Positions 10,174 through 19,883 of a stretch of 27,796 nucleotides of DNA are shown here, one piece after another. The notes beneath the pieces were generated by a model. The model was not told the origin of the DNA. It saw nothing but the letters and a program-made list of their open reading frames with translations, and made no database searches. This DNA is from Chara braunii. Its lineage: Eukaryota; Streptophyta; Charophyceae; Charales; Characeae. The DNA is taken from contig BFEA01000986.1 in the NCBI GenBank assembly GCA_003427395.1, positions 178,572 to 206,367 on the forward strand. The letters run 5' to 3'. The translations under genes and the position numbers were made by a program. The number at the start of each line of letters is the position of its first letter. The first letter of the stretch is position 1.

Positions 10174-10446
10174 ATGTCGTTCAACCACTACATAATCGAG
10201 TTCGTTATCCTCTTCGCTCTGTGTGTGAGATGGGGACTGTTTGAGGAGGATATCGAGGAAGACATCATTGATGCCACCTGTTGGCACGACTCCATCACCC
10301 CTAACAACTTCGTGGAATACTGCAAGCGGCGGATTGAAGCCACATATATGGGTCTAGACTCCCTCGACCGTCTGTTTGAGGAAGAATCAGATAAGTTCCC
10401 TGAATTGGAAGGGATACGAAGGTTGTTCAAGGAGGAGGACGCTTAG
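10174..10446 (+). CDS. Small acidic hypothetical protein (90 aa)
   Basis: An ATG at 10174 follows an in-frame stop and opens 90 codons to TAG at 10444-10446. The N-terminal 25 residues are hydrophobic (YIIEFVILFALCVRWGLF), like a signal anchor or membrane segment. The rest is acidic and helical (FEEDIEEDIIDA, SLDRLFEEESDKFPELEGIR, LFKEEDA). No known family. The same frame reads on past the stop into another open stretch, so this may be the N-terminal piece of a longer broken ORF, not a separate gene. It is co-directional with the two-module region upstream. Confidence 0.35.
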   Translation: MSFNHYIIEFVILFALCVRWGLFEEDIEEDIIDATCWHDSITPNNFVEYCKRRIEATYMGLDSLDRLFEEESDKFPELEGIRRLFKEEDA

Positions 10447-10698
10447 ATGCCTGGGCGCATACCACCACACAGGATCATACACAGACAACTCGTGAACGAG
10501 TGGATGACAGTAACAATCCTACTAAGAGTCACGACTGAGGCGGAGTGCGTGGATTTAGCGAGGGTGATCATAGGGGAGCAAAGGCTTGAGGTGTTTGAAG
10601 CAATCGCGTTCTAGAAGAAGATATCGTTCGAGGTGATGGTATGGAGTAGAGGATTCATGCGAGCCGAATTGTTCCACGACGAGACGTTAGCAGAAGCA
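10447..10698 (+). pseudogene. In-frame continuation of the small acidic ORF, with stops
   Basis: Directly after the TAG at 10444-10446 the same frame starts with ATG and reads 55 codons (MPGRIPPHRIIHRQLVNEWM..., including 'TTEAECVDLARVIIGEQRLE') to a TAG at 10612. It then resumes with 'KKISFEVMVWSRGFMRAELF' and 'HDETLAEARERI' before a TGA. Composition stays protein-like (amphipathic, few rare residues) across both stops, which suggests one decayed ORF. I recognise no domain. TAG from CAG, and TGA from CGA, would be single transitions. Confidence 0.35.
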
Positions 10699-10750
10699 AG
10701 AGAAAGGATTTGAACGGAAAGGAGAAGATAGGGGAAGATGCGCATCTGGA

Positions 10751-10990
10751 ATGGAAGATGAACGGGTGAAGAGAGTAAAGGAACAAATCATAGAACCTGT
10801 GCTAAAGCGGGTGAAGGAGTTGGCATTGTCGAGCGCATCGGTCCGGCACCACACAAGCGGGGCGGGACCCTCCCGGCCGCGTCATGCAGGAGTTGGTTTG
10901 ATCCTCGTCGCGAATACATATGGAGCTTCCGCAAGCCGCTCTGGACGAGTGCGCCAGCCATACCTCTCGCAAGCCCCTACCACAGGATAG
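10751..10990 (+). pseudogene. Charged helical fragment, unknown
   Basis: An open stretch of 79 codons begins with ATG and a Lys/Glu-rich helix (MEDERVKRVKEQIIEPVLKR, then VKELALSSAS), then becomes Gly/Pro/Ser-rich without secondary structure signals. Helix plus disordered tail is common in gag-like proteins but is not diagnostic. It is in a different frame from the preceding fragments. Only the first 35 codons look like protein-coding sequence. Confidence 0.3.
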
Positions 10991-11925
10991 AACCTATGCG
11001 ACGCACGACTTACCTCCACCTTACGGGAGTTGTCACCTCCCTTCGGAAGGCGTATCCCCCCGAGCTACCAGACTACCAGTCCACAATACGAAAGCTAATT
11101 AGTTGCAATCGCAGAGGTGGACCAGCCGAGGGCGTTTCTCATTCGCTAAAGCATAGGGGGTACGCGTGGTTTTACACCTCTATCGAACCCGCACGCGAAC
11201 CGACGCCATGGGGGGCCTGAGGTCCCAAGCGCGACTCGTCGTCGGTCGACTAGGACGCATCCTACATACCACGCGTACACCACTCTAAAGAACATAAAAA
11301 TTAAAACGCACACACATACACATACAGAACGACGCAGAACAAACAACGCGACAACACTCTTAGTCCCTTAGTAGACATCCCATAACTCTCCGATGGGGAA
11401 ATCGGATATGCGACGCGCACGAGACTTAGTATAAAATCGCGCGGACGCAGGGCCTTCCCATATTGACTAGCAATGCATGAATACGCAAGCAGTCGCAATG
11501 ATGCGTACTATATAATGCCCATAATCAAGCGGTCCCTCGTGGATCCGAATATCGTTTATGACACTCAAGTGTCAAACTTGAAGTATCGTGAGGGTCTACC
11601 CCTTCACGATATTGCACGACTGAAGGAGCAGCCGTGCGGCCTCCGCAGCACCTCCGACCTTTAGGCTGAGTGTCCCGGTAGGCAGGGCAATAGGCTCTGC
11701 GTGGGGGGTGATCCCTTTCGTGCAGAGTCTAGGACCTGGGATATCGTGGACAAGGACCTCGAATCCCGGCCCAGGACCAATGTCCGACTAAGAGATTTTT
11801 ACCAAGCATACAACAAATAGAGGGGTTTTCTTCCCTTTTCCAATCTCAATCCCAATTAGACCATTAAGCGTAGGCCCTTCGGGCCACGCGAACACCCAAC
11901 ATACGTATATACATGTATATATGTA
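10991..11925. other. No recognisable gene
   Basis: About 930 bp of CpG-rich DNA with short open frames on both strands (for example 10996-11220 and 11473-11664 on the plus strand) and no identifiable motifs. Around 11732-11778 a CCTGGG/CCCAGG inverted repeat is visible next to 'cctcgaatcccgg'. The right end runs into the polypurine tract. It may be decayed coding or 3' non-coding DNA of the plus-strand element. Confidence 0.4.
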
Positions 11926-11940
11926 AAGGGGGAATAAGTA
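11926..11940 (+). promoter_or_regulatory. Candidate polypurine tract (plus-strand primer) before an LTR
   Basis: The run 'aaagggggaataag' is followed by 'tatgTGACGATC'. A purine-only tract next to a TG dinucleotide is the standard junction between internal DNA and the 3' LTR of an LTR retrotransposon. I could not find a matching 5' LTR to the left of 7670, so the assignment is tentative. Confidence 0.4.
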
Positions 11941-12604
11941 TGTGACGATCACTTCTCACAATCACAATGGGACTCCTCACAGCCATATATATGTGTGTGA
12001 TCGAAAACAGTCAAATCCAAAATCCGAACCACAGAACATACCTGCAATCACATCAAAGAGTCAACCAAAAGTCAACACACTTCAACACACTACACGGAGT
12101 CAACTTCAACCAATCTCTATACTCATACCCCTCGCTTCAGTCATGCAAGCCCCAACCTTTGTCCAACCTTCCATAATTAAATACTCAGTATCTTTGTTAA
12201 ATGGCCATTCAATAAAAATCCGGGTGAAAACCTTACTAAAATAATAAAAACCACCAGGGCTAAAGCCTTTTAGGTTGAGTATTGAGGATGAATTGGAATT
12301 GAGTCGTAGACCAACGAATCCGCAACCGACCTGTTATCAGTGATAAGAGAAGATGATTCTTGTAGGATCAAGCTGAATCTAACCCAAATCCTATCAATCG
12401 ATCAATAAGACCTGTAACACAAGACAGGCCAATCCTCGAGCTAAATTCATAAGTGTATGGAGAATACAACTCCATAACACATTCTCACCCAAGACCTTTC
12501 TACAAGTTAAGCCTAGGCATGCCTCTAAGCCGGTGCCCAACACAAGGCAAACCTATGACAGCATCTCCCCTATTCAGGGTGGATTGCCATAGTCGCCACC
12601 TGTC

Positions 12605-13165
12605 AAAATATAATTTAACTCCTCTAAACTAAGAAAATTTCAGCAACGCTTCCCGTAGGAAAAATGGCTTCTTAGAATTTATAATAACTCAAACATAAAA
12701 ACAAAAACCAAACTCCAATTCGGAAAAGTCAATTTTTTGTGTCTCTTGAAATTAGTAAAAATTTGAAAGGTAGACTTCCCAGATTTATACTAAGTCAGAT
12801 AGGAACTCGGAAGTCAAACTTGAGTTCGACTTTAAGACAAAGTTCAACAAAACTCTTAGATTTGTAGAAATTTCGGTAGCGCTTCCCGTAGAGAAAGTGT
12901 TATTCCAAGATTTATACAAAGTTAAGTTCAATAACTTTGACTTCCCAAAGTTCAATTTTGTCAACTCCTTGAATTAGCAAAAAATTGGGCAGCACTCCCT
13001 TTAGAAAGGGAGATTCCCCAAATTTTTACTAAGACATGTATATAATTTAGACAAATTGAACTTTTGAAAGCCAAAATTTGACTAACTCCTTAGTTTTGTA
13101 GAAATTTCAGCAGTGCTTCCCGTAGAGAAAGTAACTTACTAAGATTTATATAAGACCAAGTATAA
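12605..13165. repeat. Tandem repeat, 110-122 bp, five diverged units
   Basis: The anchor 'aaatttc.g.agcgcttccc' recurs near 12636, 12758, 12868, 12981 and 13102. Each unit continues with 'gtagagaaag', then 'agatttatac.aagtc' and a 'ttcaa.tttg.caactcctt' stretch. The unit at 12981 has the perfect 8-bp inverted repeat CTCCCTTT-AG-AAAGGGAG. Units are diverged and differ in length, so this is an old array, likely inside an LTR. Confidence 0.75.
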
Positions 13166-13434
13166 TAAATAATCCTAGAAAATGCAAAAATTGACCTAAG
13201 TAAAAAACACTTGGCTCAAAAAAATGCAGGAATTGAAATTACCCCCTATCGCTCTAGCACGTGGCGAGCATCTAAAGCAACTACCTGTCACACTGAAGCT
13301 CAGACTAAGTAATAGTCTCAACCAGTCACATGCAAACCAAACCACAAAAGTAAGTACTCTCACCATCCCCAAATCAACCTTATCAAATAATAGTTTGTAA
13401 TCTTTTAATGATTTCCAACTTACATAGGGCATAA

Positions 13435-14160
13435 AGCTAGACCACCCAAACTTATGAAACATGTCTAGCTCAACCATTGAGTATACACAAACACAGGGCA
13501 CAACAATTTTTTCTCTTCTTTGGGGATTTGACTAGGCGACCCTAGTCGCCCTGAACTGTTTAAGTATCCCAGCTTTATATAATTATCTGCACTTAAGTCT
13601 TTTGAGGTAGCATATAACTGAACCGATCATCTTTAGCTCAAGATTCAGTCTGCCCCTTCGTACCACAAATTTACTCTTAGTTAAAACTTTCTTCAGTTTG
13701 TGATAAACTACAATCAGACCACCCAAACTTATGGAACACTGTTTGACTAGCTTGTTCATAGATAAAATAATAATAAAGTATAGCCAAGTTATAGCCTTTT
13801 GGTTACAGCATATGCATGGCATTGGACCAAGACCACCCAAACTTATGGAACATATCTGGTCCTCAGCCTGGTTCATTCTTTTAAGCCAAAGCAGAAAGAG
13901 GTTGAGCCACCCAAACTTATGGGACATTCTCAAACCTCCTCGTTCATAACCAAAAGAAACTGAAGAAAACCCAAAATAAACAAGGCGACCAAGCCACTCA
14001 AACTTATGGAATATGCTTGGTCCCTGAAAAGTCAATCACAGTCAGCCCTCGCAAGTCAGAGCAACCAGACCGCCCAAACTTATGGAACATGTCTGGTTCT
14101 CCAGGTAATCAAAAATAAATATAGCATTGGGTCTCTCCAAACTTATGGAGACTTGCCCAA
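13435..14160. repeat. Seven hairpins with a conserved loop and varying, self-complementary stems
   Basis: Seven copies of a 20-nt core close to 'cacccaaacttatggaacat' start at about 13443, 13720, 13834, 13908, 13995, 14071 and 14131. Six are flanked directly by inverted arms that differ between copies but still pair: AGCTAGAC/GTCTAGCT, TCAGAC/GTTTGA (one G-T), GGACCA(a)GA/TCTGGTCC, GAGGTTGAG/CTCAA(a)CCTC, GACCAAGC/GCTTGGTC, AACCAGAC/GTCTGGTT. The seventh has outer TTGGG/CCCAA and a longer inner helix TCTCCA/TGGAGA. The core itself contains CCA...TGG, which can form an inner helix. The core falls in different frames, so it is not a coding repeat. Confidence 0.85.
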
Positions 14161-15580
14161 CCTTTGATTGACCCAATCAGACAAACAATACTGCCTTCCT
14201 CCCATCCTTCCCCCAGATGCAATCCCACAATCTGCTTTCAGTCAAACAATGAAACTGAAACCGACATTGCGCATACATTCCTTTACTTAGTTTGGGTTGT
14301 CCTGAAAGTTAAATTGAAAGTCAAAGTATGGATGCAGATAATATACTCAATCAAAACATAACAAGACATACAGATAGGGGTTATAACAGGGTTTATAGAA
14401 GGAGAGCAATGGTTACATCTCAGTTCCGTACCTCCAAAACTCCTCACTTTCGGCAGGGCTCCCGCAATCGGTGGGCAGACTCCCCACAAAGTCTTGCTGC
14501 GGTCCTACGGGTTGCAATCCCGCCTGCCGCCTTCCTCTCAGAAAATGACTTGACTTAGATTAAGAAAGGCAGAAGGAGGGGTTTCAAACTCTCGAGATAC
14601 AAGAGGGGGACAAACTCAACTCCCAGGAGAGGGCCTTGATATCTTCATACGCCTGAGGGCCCCGCAATGGTGGTCAAACCCCGCTACAGCCTGATCAATT
14701 GAAGCCGAACTGTCAGCTGCTTGACTTTCTGATGACTTCCCCACTCGCAGAAATAGCTCCTTCTGACAAATCTTCAAGCTGGAACACCCTTCTCCGTAGG
14801 ACTCAACCACTCCTTCATGCTTGTGACCCCAAGTGCATTAGCTATGGGTGAGCTGGCAACCTCGCGGCTTGCCTCCGACTAACTCGCAGGTAGGAGGAAC
14901 AACGCAGCAGCTAATCAGGTAAGTCTGTAGTCCCACTACCTGTCTTTGACAGCCCGTATAACAGGCTGAGTAATACTCAAGCCTGCAGGCAACTACACAA
15001 CCTCGTGGCTGGCTTTACTCCACTGCTATCGGCTGGATTAGCAGCACATGGCTGATTCAGCAACCTGCTTCTCTCCACTTCGTTCAAGGAGTGGACCTAT
15101 GATGCCTTCCACAGTAGGAAGAGCATCATATCAATAAGTGAGTGAGCTTTTGAATTTTGCGGCTCCCTTGCAGCCACTCCGATGGGCTCGGTAAGCAACA
15201 CTTCGGCCAGACAGACGAGTCTTTAAGCTTGTTGTTGTTCTCTAAATCCCCTGCTTCAACAATTTGAGTTCAGCCCCCACTTCATTGTCGTTCTTGCAGC
15301 GAGATTGAGGAAGGCTGGTCCTACGCTTCACGGGTAAGACTTCACCCTCGTAACTGGCCTCACGCCACTTCTCTGGTTGTTGTTCCCTTTCGTGGTCTTG
15401 GATACGCCCTGGCCAGGTAAATATGCAGTATCCTGTTTGCGTGCCTGCCCTCATGTACCCTGACCCTGATACCAACCATAGCCGAGACGAATTCGGTCGA
15501 AGTAACGTGTTGGGTATGGAGTAAAGAATAATAAAAAACAAGGACAAAAAAAAAAAAAGGAAGAAAGACCACGACCCAGA
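14161..15580. other. No recognisable gene
   Basis: About 1.4 kb with many stops in all frames. The only noteworthy sequence is low-complexity: an A-rich run near 15546-15570. The right edge at 15580 is the flank of the large minus-strand LTR element; the last flanking bases are 'ccaga'. It could be the rest of the plus-strand LTR or old intergenic DNA. Confidence 0.4.
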
Positions 15581-15976
15581 TGATACATGCTCAGTCGAGC
15601 AATGTATATGGAGCGAAGGATCCGCAAAGTGATGAAAAGGACTCGTATGGACAATGCAATGTCAGCAAAGCATCAACCAACAATGTACCTCTAGAATAGC
15701 ACAAAGTAGCGCAACGGAAGACTCAAGGATAGGACCTGACCGATCAGATACTGACACGACCTCCCATCATACATCACACATGTGAGAGGAAGAGGAGGGA
15801 CCGCATACATGGAAGAAAGGTCCCTCCTCGTACACACACATGGGGAAGATACCACGGGTGAGAGATGGGGGAGAGGCAGGACGAAGATGGAGGTGAGGAA
15901 GAAGACCAAGATCGCGATAGCAAAGTCCAGAAATAGCCTCCCTGCCGAATGTCCAATCAATGTCTGCCACAAAATG
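15581..15976 (-). repeat. 3' LTR (partial, adjoining the assembly gap)
   Basis: It matches 27401-27796 with 16 substitutions and no indels in 396 bp by my hand count (about 96% identity). On the minus strand it ends in TATCA at 15581, beyond which the two copies diverge at once ('tctgg' against 'gttgg'), fixing the LTR boundary. The rest of the LTR lies in the run of Ns. Apparent open frames across it are not genes. Confidence 0.85.
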
Positions 15977-16396
15977 NNNNNNNNNNNNNNNNNNNNNNNN
16001 NNNNNNNNNNNNNNNNNNNNNNNNNNNNNNNNNNNNNNNNNNNNNNNNNNNNNNNNNNNNNNNNNNNNNNNNNNNNNNNNNNNNNNNNNNNNNNNNNNNN
16101 NNNNNNNNNNNNNNNNNNNNNNNNNNNNNNNNNNNNNNNNNNNNNNNNNNNNNNNNNNNNNNNNNNNNNNNNNNNNNNNNNNNNNNNNNNNNNNNNNNNN
16201 NNNNNNNNNNNNNNNNNNNNNNNNNNNNNNNNNNNNNNNNNNNNNNNNNNNNNNNNNNNNNNNNNNNNNNNNNNNNNNNNNNNNNNNNNNNNNNNNNNNN
16301 NNNNNNNNNNNNNNNNNNNNNNNNNNNNNNNNNNNNNNNNNNNNNNNNNNNNNNNNNNNNNNNNNNNNNNNNNNNNNNNNNNNNNNNNNNNNNNNN
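15977..16396. other. Assembly gap (420 Ns)
   Basis: A run of 420 unknown bases begins immediately after 'cacaaaatg', the same base at which the right LTR copy meets the window end. It should contain the upstream part of the 3' LTR. The bases just right of the gap read 'GGGGTGGAGGTA' on the minus strand, a candidate polypurine tract next to the LTR start. Confidence 0.95.
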
Positions 16397-16789
16397 TACC
16401 TCCACCCCAGCATAGCGTGGTAGCGTTGTAGCGTTGGTTCAGCAGCGTGTCACCCAAAGAAGTGGGTTACTCCAACTCTCTCTTCTGTCCTGGCCTGGCC
16501 CAACTATAAGTAGTGCTGGGCCACGTCGGTCTGCCTCCGTGTGCCTCTGGTCCTAGGCCAAAAACGTGGCCTACTGGGTCTGCGTCCCGACCGGACGTCC
16601 AGACCCTGCCTGCTGATGCAGCATGGACGTCCGTAACTGGACGAGCACGAACCTGGCCTCAAAGGGCCTTGCCTCCTGGTGTACCCAGCCCAAGGCGCAG
16701 CCTTGGGGACTGCAAGTTCGAAACGATGCCTGAACAAACAAAAATAAGACAACAAACAAATAAATAAATTACTGAATGCTGTCGTCCTA
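16397..16789 (-). other. 3' internal region of the LTR element, no clear coding
   Basis: GC-rich DNA between the integrase remnant and the gap. Open frames on both strands are short and without motifs. On the minus strand the last bases before the gap are purine-rich (polypurine tract candidate, 16397-16408). 'gcaagttcgaaacgatgcc' near 16712 resembles a pol III B box but has no matching A box at tRNA spacing. Confidence 0.4.
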
Positions 16790-17400
16790 GGGGCCGCCGT
16801 GGGCCTCCAAGGTGCGCGTCAAAAGGGCGCGACCTGGGGGCCCCTTAGCAACCATCGGGCCCCCGAAATGGGACAGTGTGCAGGCGCAGCCATATTGTTT
16901 GAGGAGCGCCACCCCCCCCACAAAAATCGGACATGAACCAAGTGTCGCGGTCACAAACGATCTCCTTGGGGTAACCCTTGGGACGAATCCAACTGGCGTC
17001 AAGAACCTCGGTTAACTCCGGTGCCTTGGCATGATGGCGGCAAGGCAGCAACGTGGCAAACTTGGTGGGTCGATCTACCACCGTGAGAAAGTGTCTGGTG
17101 GGGGGAACGAAACTCGCCAAGAACCTGCATAAGCAAGTGTGGATCACTTGGCACGACAAAGAAGATCCTTCCCCCGCGAGTGGACTAGCAAATAACCCTC
17201 TTGGATCCGATAATGCTATGGCTCCGGATTGTGAGAGGATCAGTTCGCGTATTTGTCGCAAAACTCGAGGTCGACTTGGCAGCCGCAGATGAAGCTTGTC
17301 CCACGAGTCATCGTCAGCCTCAGAAATCGAGTACGTCGTGGTACAATGGTCCGGACGCCGTACGAGAGCATCCGCAAAATGGTTTGACTTTCCCGGACTG
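16790..17400 (-). pseudogene. Ty3/gypsy RNase H tail and integrase core, frameshifted
   Basis: One minus-strand frame is open from about 17400 to 16845. It begins with 'PGKSNHFADALVRRPD', the conserved end of gypsy RNase H (usually GKxNxVADALSRR). It then enters integrase: 'TVVDRPTKFATLLPC', 'ELTEVL', 'GYPKEIVCDRDTWFMSDF' with the second catalytic Asp in DRD. At a run of eight Gs (about 16912-16919) the frame shifts, and the sequel 'ALLKQYGCACTLSHFGGPM' then 'GRALLTRTLEAHGG' follows in another frame. The HHCC finger and the first catalytic Asp region ('FLASFVPPTRHF') are shortened or altered. The product inserted element DNA; it is not functional here. Confidence 0.8.
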
Positions 17401-17439
17401 TGAACGGGAAGAAGTCAGATTGGTCCCTAATTCGTTGAA

Positions 17440-17910
17440 AACGTAGCCGTGGTGAACAGTCGGTCTTCGTGACGAAAGAAGGGAGCCAAATGGCTGATTC
17501 CCTTGGTCCACGTGTAAGCATGAGTGGCTCGGAGAATCGTGGCCGAAATATCAACGTACCAAAACTTGTTGAGGAACCAAGGCCCGCAAGACTCGTGAAA
17601 GAATCCGCAGGTGAAGACTCAGTTGCTGCAACAAAATGAAACAAGAACCTCATCGAGGAACCGATGTCTGTAAGATCCGAAAATGGATCCATAGATGAAA
17701 GTTGGTTGCTGTGACAGGATGAAACGAGAAACACGTCGAGTAACCGAGGCACGCAAGATCCGAAAATGGATCCATCCGTGAAGAGTCGGTCGCCATGACA
17801 AGGGACGTCCACCAACTCACCGAGTAACCGGGGCACCCGAGGATCCGAAAACGTATCCATAGGTAGGAAGTTGGTCACCATGACAAGTGGAACAAAGGTG
17901 GAGGTCGAGT
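17440..17910. repeat. 84-bp tandem repeat, four clear units plus diverged ends
   Basis: The anchor 'gaggaacc/gagtaacc' occurs at 17571, 17655, 17738 and 17822 (spacings 84, 83, 84). It is followed by 'cgaaaatggatccat' and 'gtgaaga.tcggt.gc.atgacaa'. A further diverged copy is suggested around 17450-17490 ('gtgaacagtcggtcttcgtgac'). The units occupy the place in the gypsy pol where reverse transcriptase should be, between protease and the RNase H tail. In one minus-strand frame the block stays open, because 84 is a multiple of 3. Confidence 0.75.
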
Positions 17911-17942
17911 TCCTCAGTCGTGCAAAAGCACAAATGGCCCCG

Positions 17943-17969
17943 AAAAAAAAAAAAAAAAAAAAAAAAAAA
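17943..17969. repeat. Homopolymer run (27 A)
   Basis: An uninterrupted run of 27 A on the plus strand separates the protease remnant from the 84-bp repeats. It could be the poly(A) tail of a small retroposed insertion or slippage expansion. It is a likely place for assembly length errors. Confidence 0.9.
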
Positions 17970-17989
17970 TTGTGCCCGAAACAGCTTGG

Positions 17990-18260
17990 CAACAGGTCGG
18001 AGGGTGTGGAGGAGGAAAAGAACATGGGACTTCCACGCCAAAGGCGTTGCGAATGGTAATCGTCCGCTGGTGGAAGTTGACCGTGTGATCCCCGCTAGGA
18101 AGTCAAGGCCTCCTATCAATACGTCGGTGCATGATCGACGCAAGGTGAAACCGCATCCGAACTTGTGTGCCAAGGCCAGCTCGTTCCATGAACGGCTGGC
18201 TGCTCAGATCGCGAGTTGCTCCGCGAACCGGTGAAGCGCTGCAGGACGCTTGCCGTAAAG
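17990..18260 (-). pseudogene. Ty3/gypsy aspartic protease remnant
   Basis: The minus-strand frame carries 'GATRDLSSQPFMERAGLG', which matches the start of a retropepsin-like domain (usual form D-[ST]-G-A-[ST] followed by N/D-F-[IL]-S). The expected catalytic 'DCG/DSG' just upstream is not readable here ('ASPVRGAT'), so the active site is probably lost. After a stop the sequence continues with 'DHTVNFHQRTITIRNAFGVE', resembling the segment after the gypsy protease. The protein would process the Gag-Pol polyprotein. Only the A27 run and the 84-bp repeats separate it from the RNase H tail. Confidence 0.6.
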
Positions 18261-19005
18261 GGACGCGGACTGGAAGGAGCGGTGCGTAGCTGATATCGTG
18301 CCGCTGCTTGCAAACTCGCCCGACCTTCATAAAACAATCAAGAAGGTCGGCCACCGCGACTGCGTCACCCGTTGGCGAAGTTGGTGGTGCATAGAAGGAT
18401 AAGTACACGTGTGAATGGGCGCAACTTGTGGCGCGATACGGTCCCGGTGAGCAGCTCGTAGGGAGAAGCAAAATGAAATCGTCGGGCGTGAACCGGTTCA
18501 AGTCCTCCATGTTGAACTTGCACGCTGAATCCCTTGAAGAAGTCGTCGGACTGCAAACGGACGGAGAGGAAACCGCTGAAGTGACGAGTACTCGTCCTTG
18601 AACAAAGTGGCCCAGCGGTGGAACTAGCCGGGCAGCGAGGTCCTCGAAAGAAGAAAAGAGAGGACTCACGACTTCCTCATGTGCCCCGGACCCAAGGGTG
18701 GCTGCTCGCGAGGCAGCCTGGTCCGGTGGCACGGGAGTGCAGTCGTAACACTCCCGGCGGGACTCAGTTTTCCGAACGGTTTGAGCAGGCGGTGGTCTTG
18801 TCGTCGTTGCTCCACAAGTAAACTTATACTTCATCCACGTCCGGTACGTGGCCTCGGCGATACCATGATAGGTCCAAGTTTCCTGAGTCGGCTGCCTGAT
18901 CCCGGGAAATGATGATGAGGTGGACGCCTTCTTCTTGCCTGTGCCATTGCACTTGGGCCTAAAATCACCTCTCCGAGGTGCTGCTACCATGTCACCCTTG
19001 CCCAT
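18261..19005 (-). pseudogene. Gag C-terminal / gag-pol junction remnant
   Basis: A 300-codon minus-strand frame (19005-18103, overlapping the protease at its end) is open but compositionally mixed. It has a basic N-terminal part (RRGDFRPKCNGTGKKK), 'TYRTWMKYKFTCGATTTRPP' that could be a decayed zinc-knuckle region, and Ser/Pro-rich stretches. Parts read better in other frames, so hidden indels are likely. The assignment rests mainly on position between gag and protease. Confidence 0.4.
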
Positions 19006-19394
19006 GGTAGCAGCGTGTTCCGAATATCGGTGGTCGGTGAGTCTGCGGTCACCACAACAGGTTGTTGTTCTAGCTGTCCCTTGTTCGCTGCCGCAGATGC
19101 CGGCAAAATAATCTGCGGAGCCCTGTGTTCTGCAGCTGCTGCATCTTCTGCCAAGCGGCGAGCCTCCTCTGCCTCTACCTCCCTCTTCTTGCGAGCTGTG
19201 GTACTTGCGGCCAGTCTGCTCTCGAGCTCCTCAGTAATGGAGTTCAGGCGGACTATGTAGGCGTCGTCGGTTTCACCTGGCTCGTGGCATAACAAATCGT
19301 CTACATCAGACTCCCATTCCCTGCGGTCCATAGCTGCGGTCTGTTCCAAGTCCGCAGAAGACTGCACTGTTGTCATGGCCTGCTGACGTGGCAC
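18984..19394 (-). pseudogene. Gag N-terminal fragment with coiled coil (136 codons)
   Basis: An open minus-strand stretch has an acidic opening (EWESDVDDLLCHEPGETDDA) followed by a long charged helix, 'ITEELESRLAASTTARKKRE' then 'VEAEEARRLAEDAAAAEH', predicted as a coiled coil. It ends in Pro/Gln-rich sequence. Helical, Ala/Glu/Arg-rich segments of this kind are typical of gag in plant gypsy elements. It is first in element order, upstream of the protease. No CCHC knuckle is intact. Confidence 0.5.
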
Positions 19395-19862
19395 AACTGC
19401 CCTGGCCTTCTGATGTGGCCTGCTGACGTGTCACCATTGACGTGTCGATGCCGAGGAGGAGGAGAAGCCGAGATAAAAAAAAAGGAGGACAGCATGCACA
19501 ACAGGGGTGGGAGGGAGGGAGAAAAAATTCACAGCATTTCCCTGCCCCCCATGGGGCGAGACAAACGCCCAGGTTCACTGCAACTGGGGGTAAGAAGTTT
19601 CCCGTAACTGCAGAAAAAAAAAAAGAATCAACGGGGTTTGTATGATCACCCCAAAATGAGGGCGCTAGGAGGGGACTTACTCGAAAAAGAATACGAGCAA
19701 GTCTCGAGAGTCCCTAGTCCCACCCGTTCTGAATTCCGCTAAGCAGCGAGCATACAGAAATTTCGGAATGTCGGCTGAAAGTAATCAGAAGGGAATCACA
19801 GCAGCGTAGAAACAGAAATCCGAAAAACAACAAAATAAAAAAATTCCGAATTTCAAACTGCA
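19395..19862 (-). other. Leader of the LTR element left of the Penelope insertion
   Basis: Non-coding, becoming AT-rich toward 19862, with the same GAA/TTC-rich texture ('aatttcgg', 'attccgaatttc') as 25065-25480 on the far side of the Penelope insertion. This supports the two segments having been continuous before insertion. Open frames here are low-complexity. Confidence 0.5.
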
Positions 19863-19873
19863 AATGCTTAATG
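19863..19873. repeat. Candidate target-site duplication, left copy
   Basis: AATGCTTAATG occurs here and again at 25054-25064, immediately outside the Penelope-like element on both sides. An 11-bp match at both borders is best read as the duplicated target. Confidence 0.7.
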
Positions 19874-19883
19874 TTGATGATGT

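Larger units (their letters stand above)
11941..14160 (+). other. LTR-like non-coding DNA, one copy only
   Basis: AT-rich DNA after the polypurine tract, beginning near 'tgtgacgatc'. It has no credible coding frame and holds two repeat families described separately (12605-13165 and 13435-14160). Stacked subrepeats are common in plant LTRs. The end of the putative LTR cannot be placed because no second copy is in the window. Confidence 0.35.

Noticed and set aside
11732-11790. tRNA-like fold with 'cctcgaatcccgg' and a CCTGGG/CCCAGG stem ending near CCA
   Set aside because: Spacing does not give a cloverleaf: no D or anticodon arm can be drawn.
7671-11940. A complete plus-strand LTR element between the PBS-like repeats and the polypurine tract
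   Set aside because: DNA left of 7671 and right of 11941 shows no shared LTR sequence by eye, so the two signals may belong to different elements.
13196-14035. Minus-strand frames with recurrent 'FHKFGWL'-like peptides
   Set aside because: The repeated core is read in different frames in different copies (FHKFGW or SISLGG), so it is a DNA or RNA repeat, not a protein repeat.
13435-14160. CRISPR array (short repeats with unique spacers)
   Set aside because: Core spacing is irregular (66-277 bp), the arms vary, the DNA is eukaryotic, and there are no cas genes.
15691-16457. Open frames of 150-240 codons across the gap
   Set aside because: They consist mostly of unknown residues from the N run; the remainder is LTR sequence.
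16700-16735. tRNA gene or SINE promoter suggested by 'gcaagttcgaaacgatgcc'
   Set aside because: No acceptor stem, anticodon arm or A box at the right distance on either strand.
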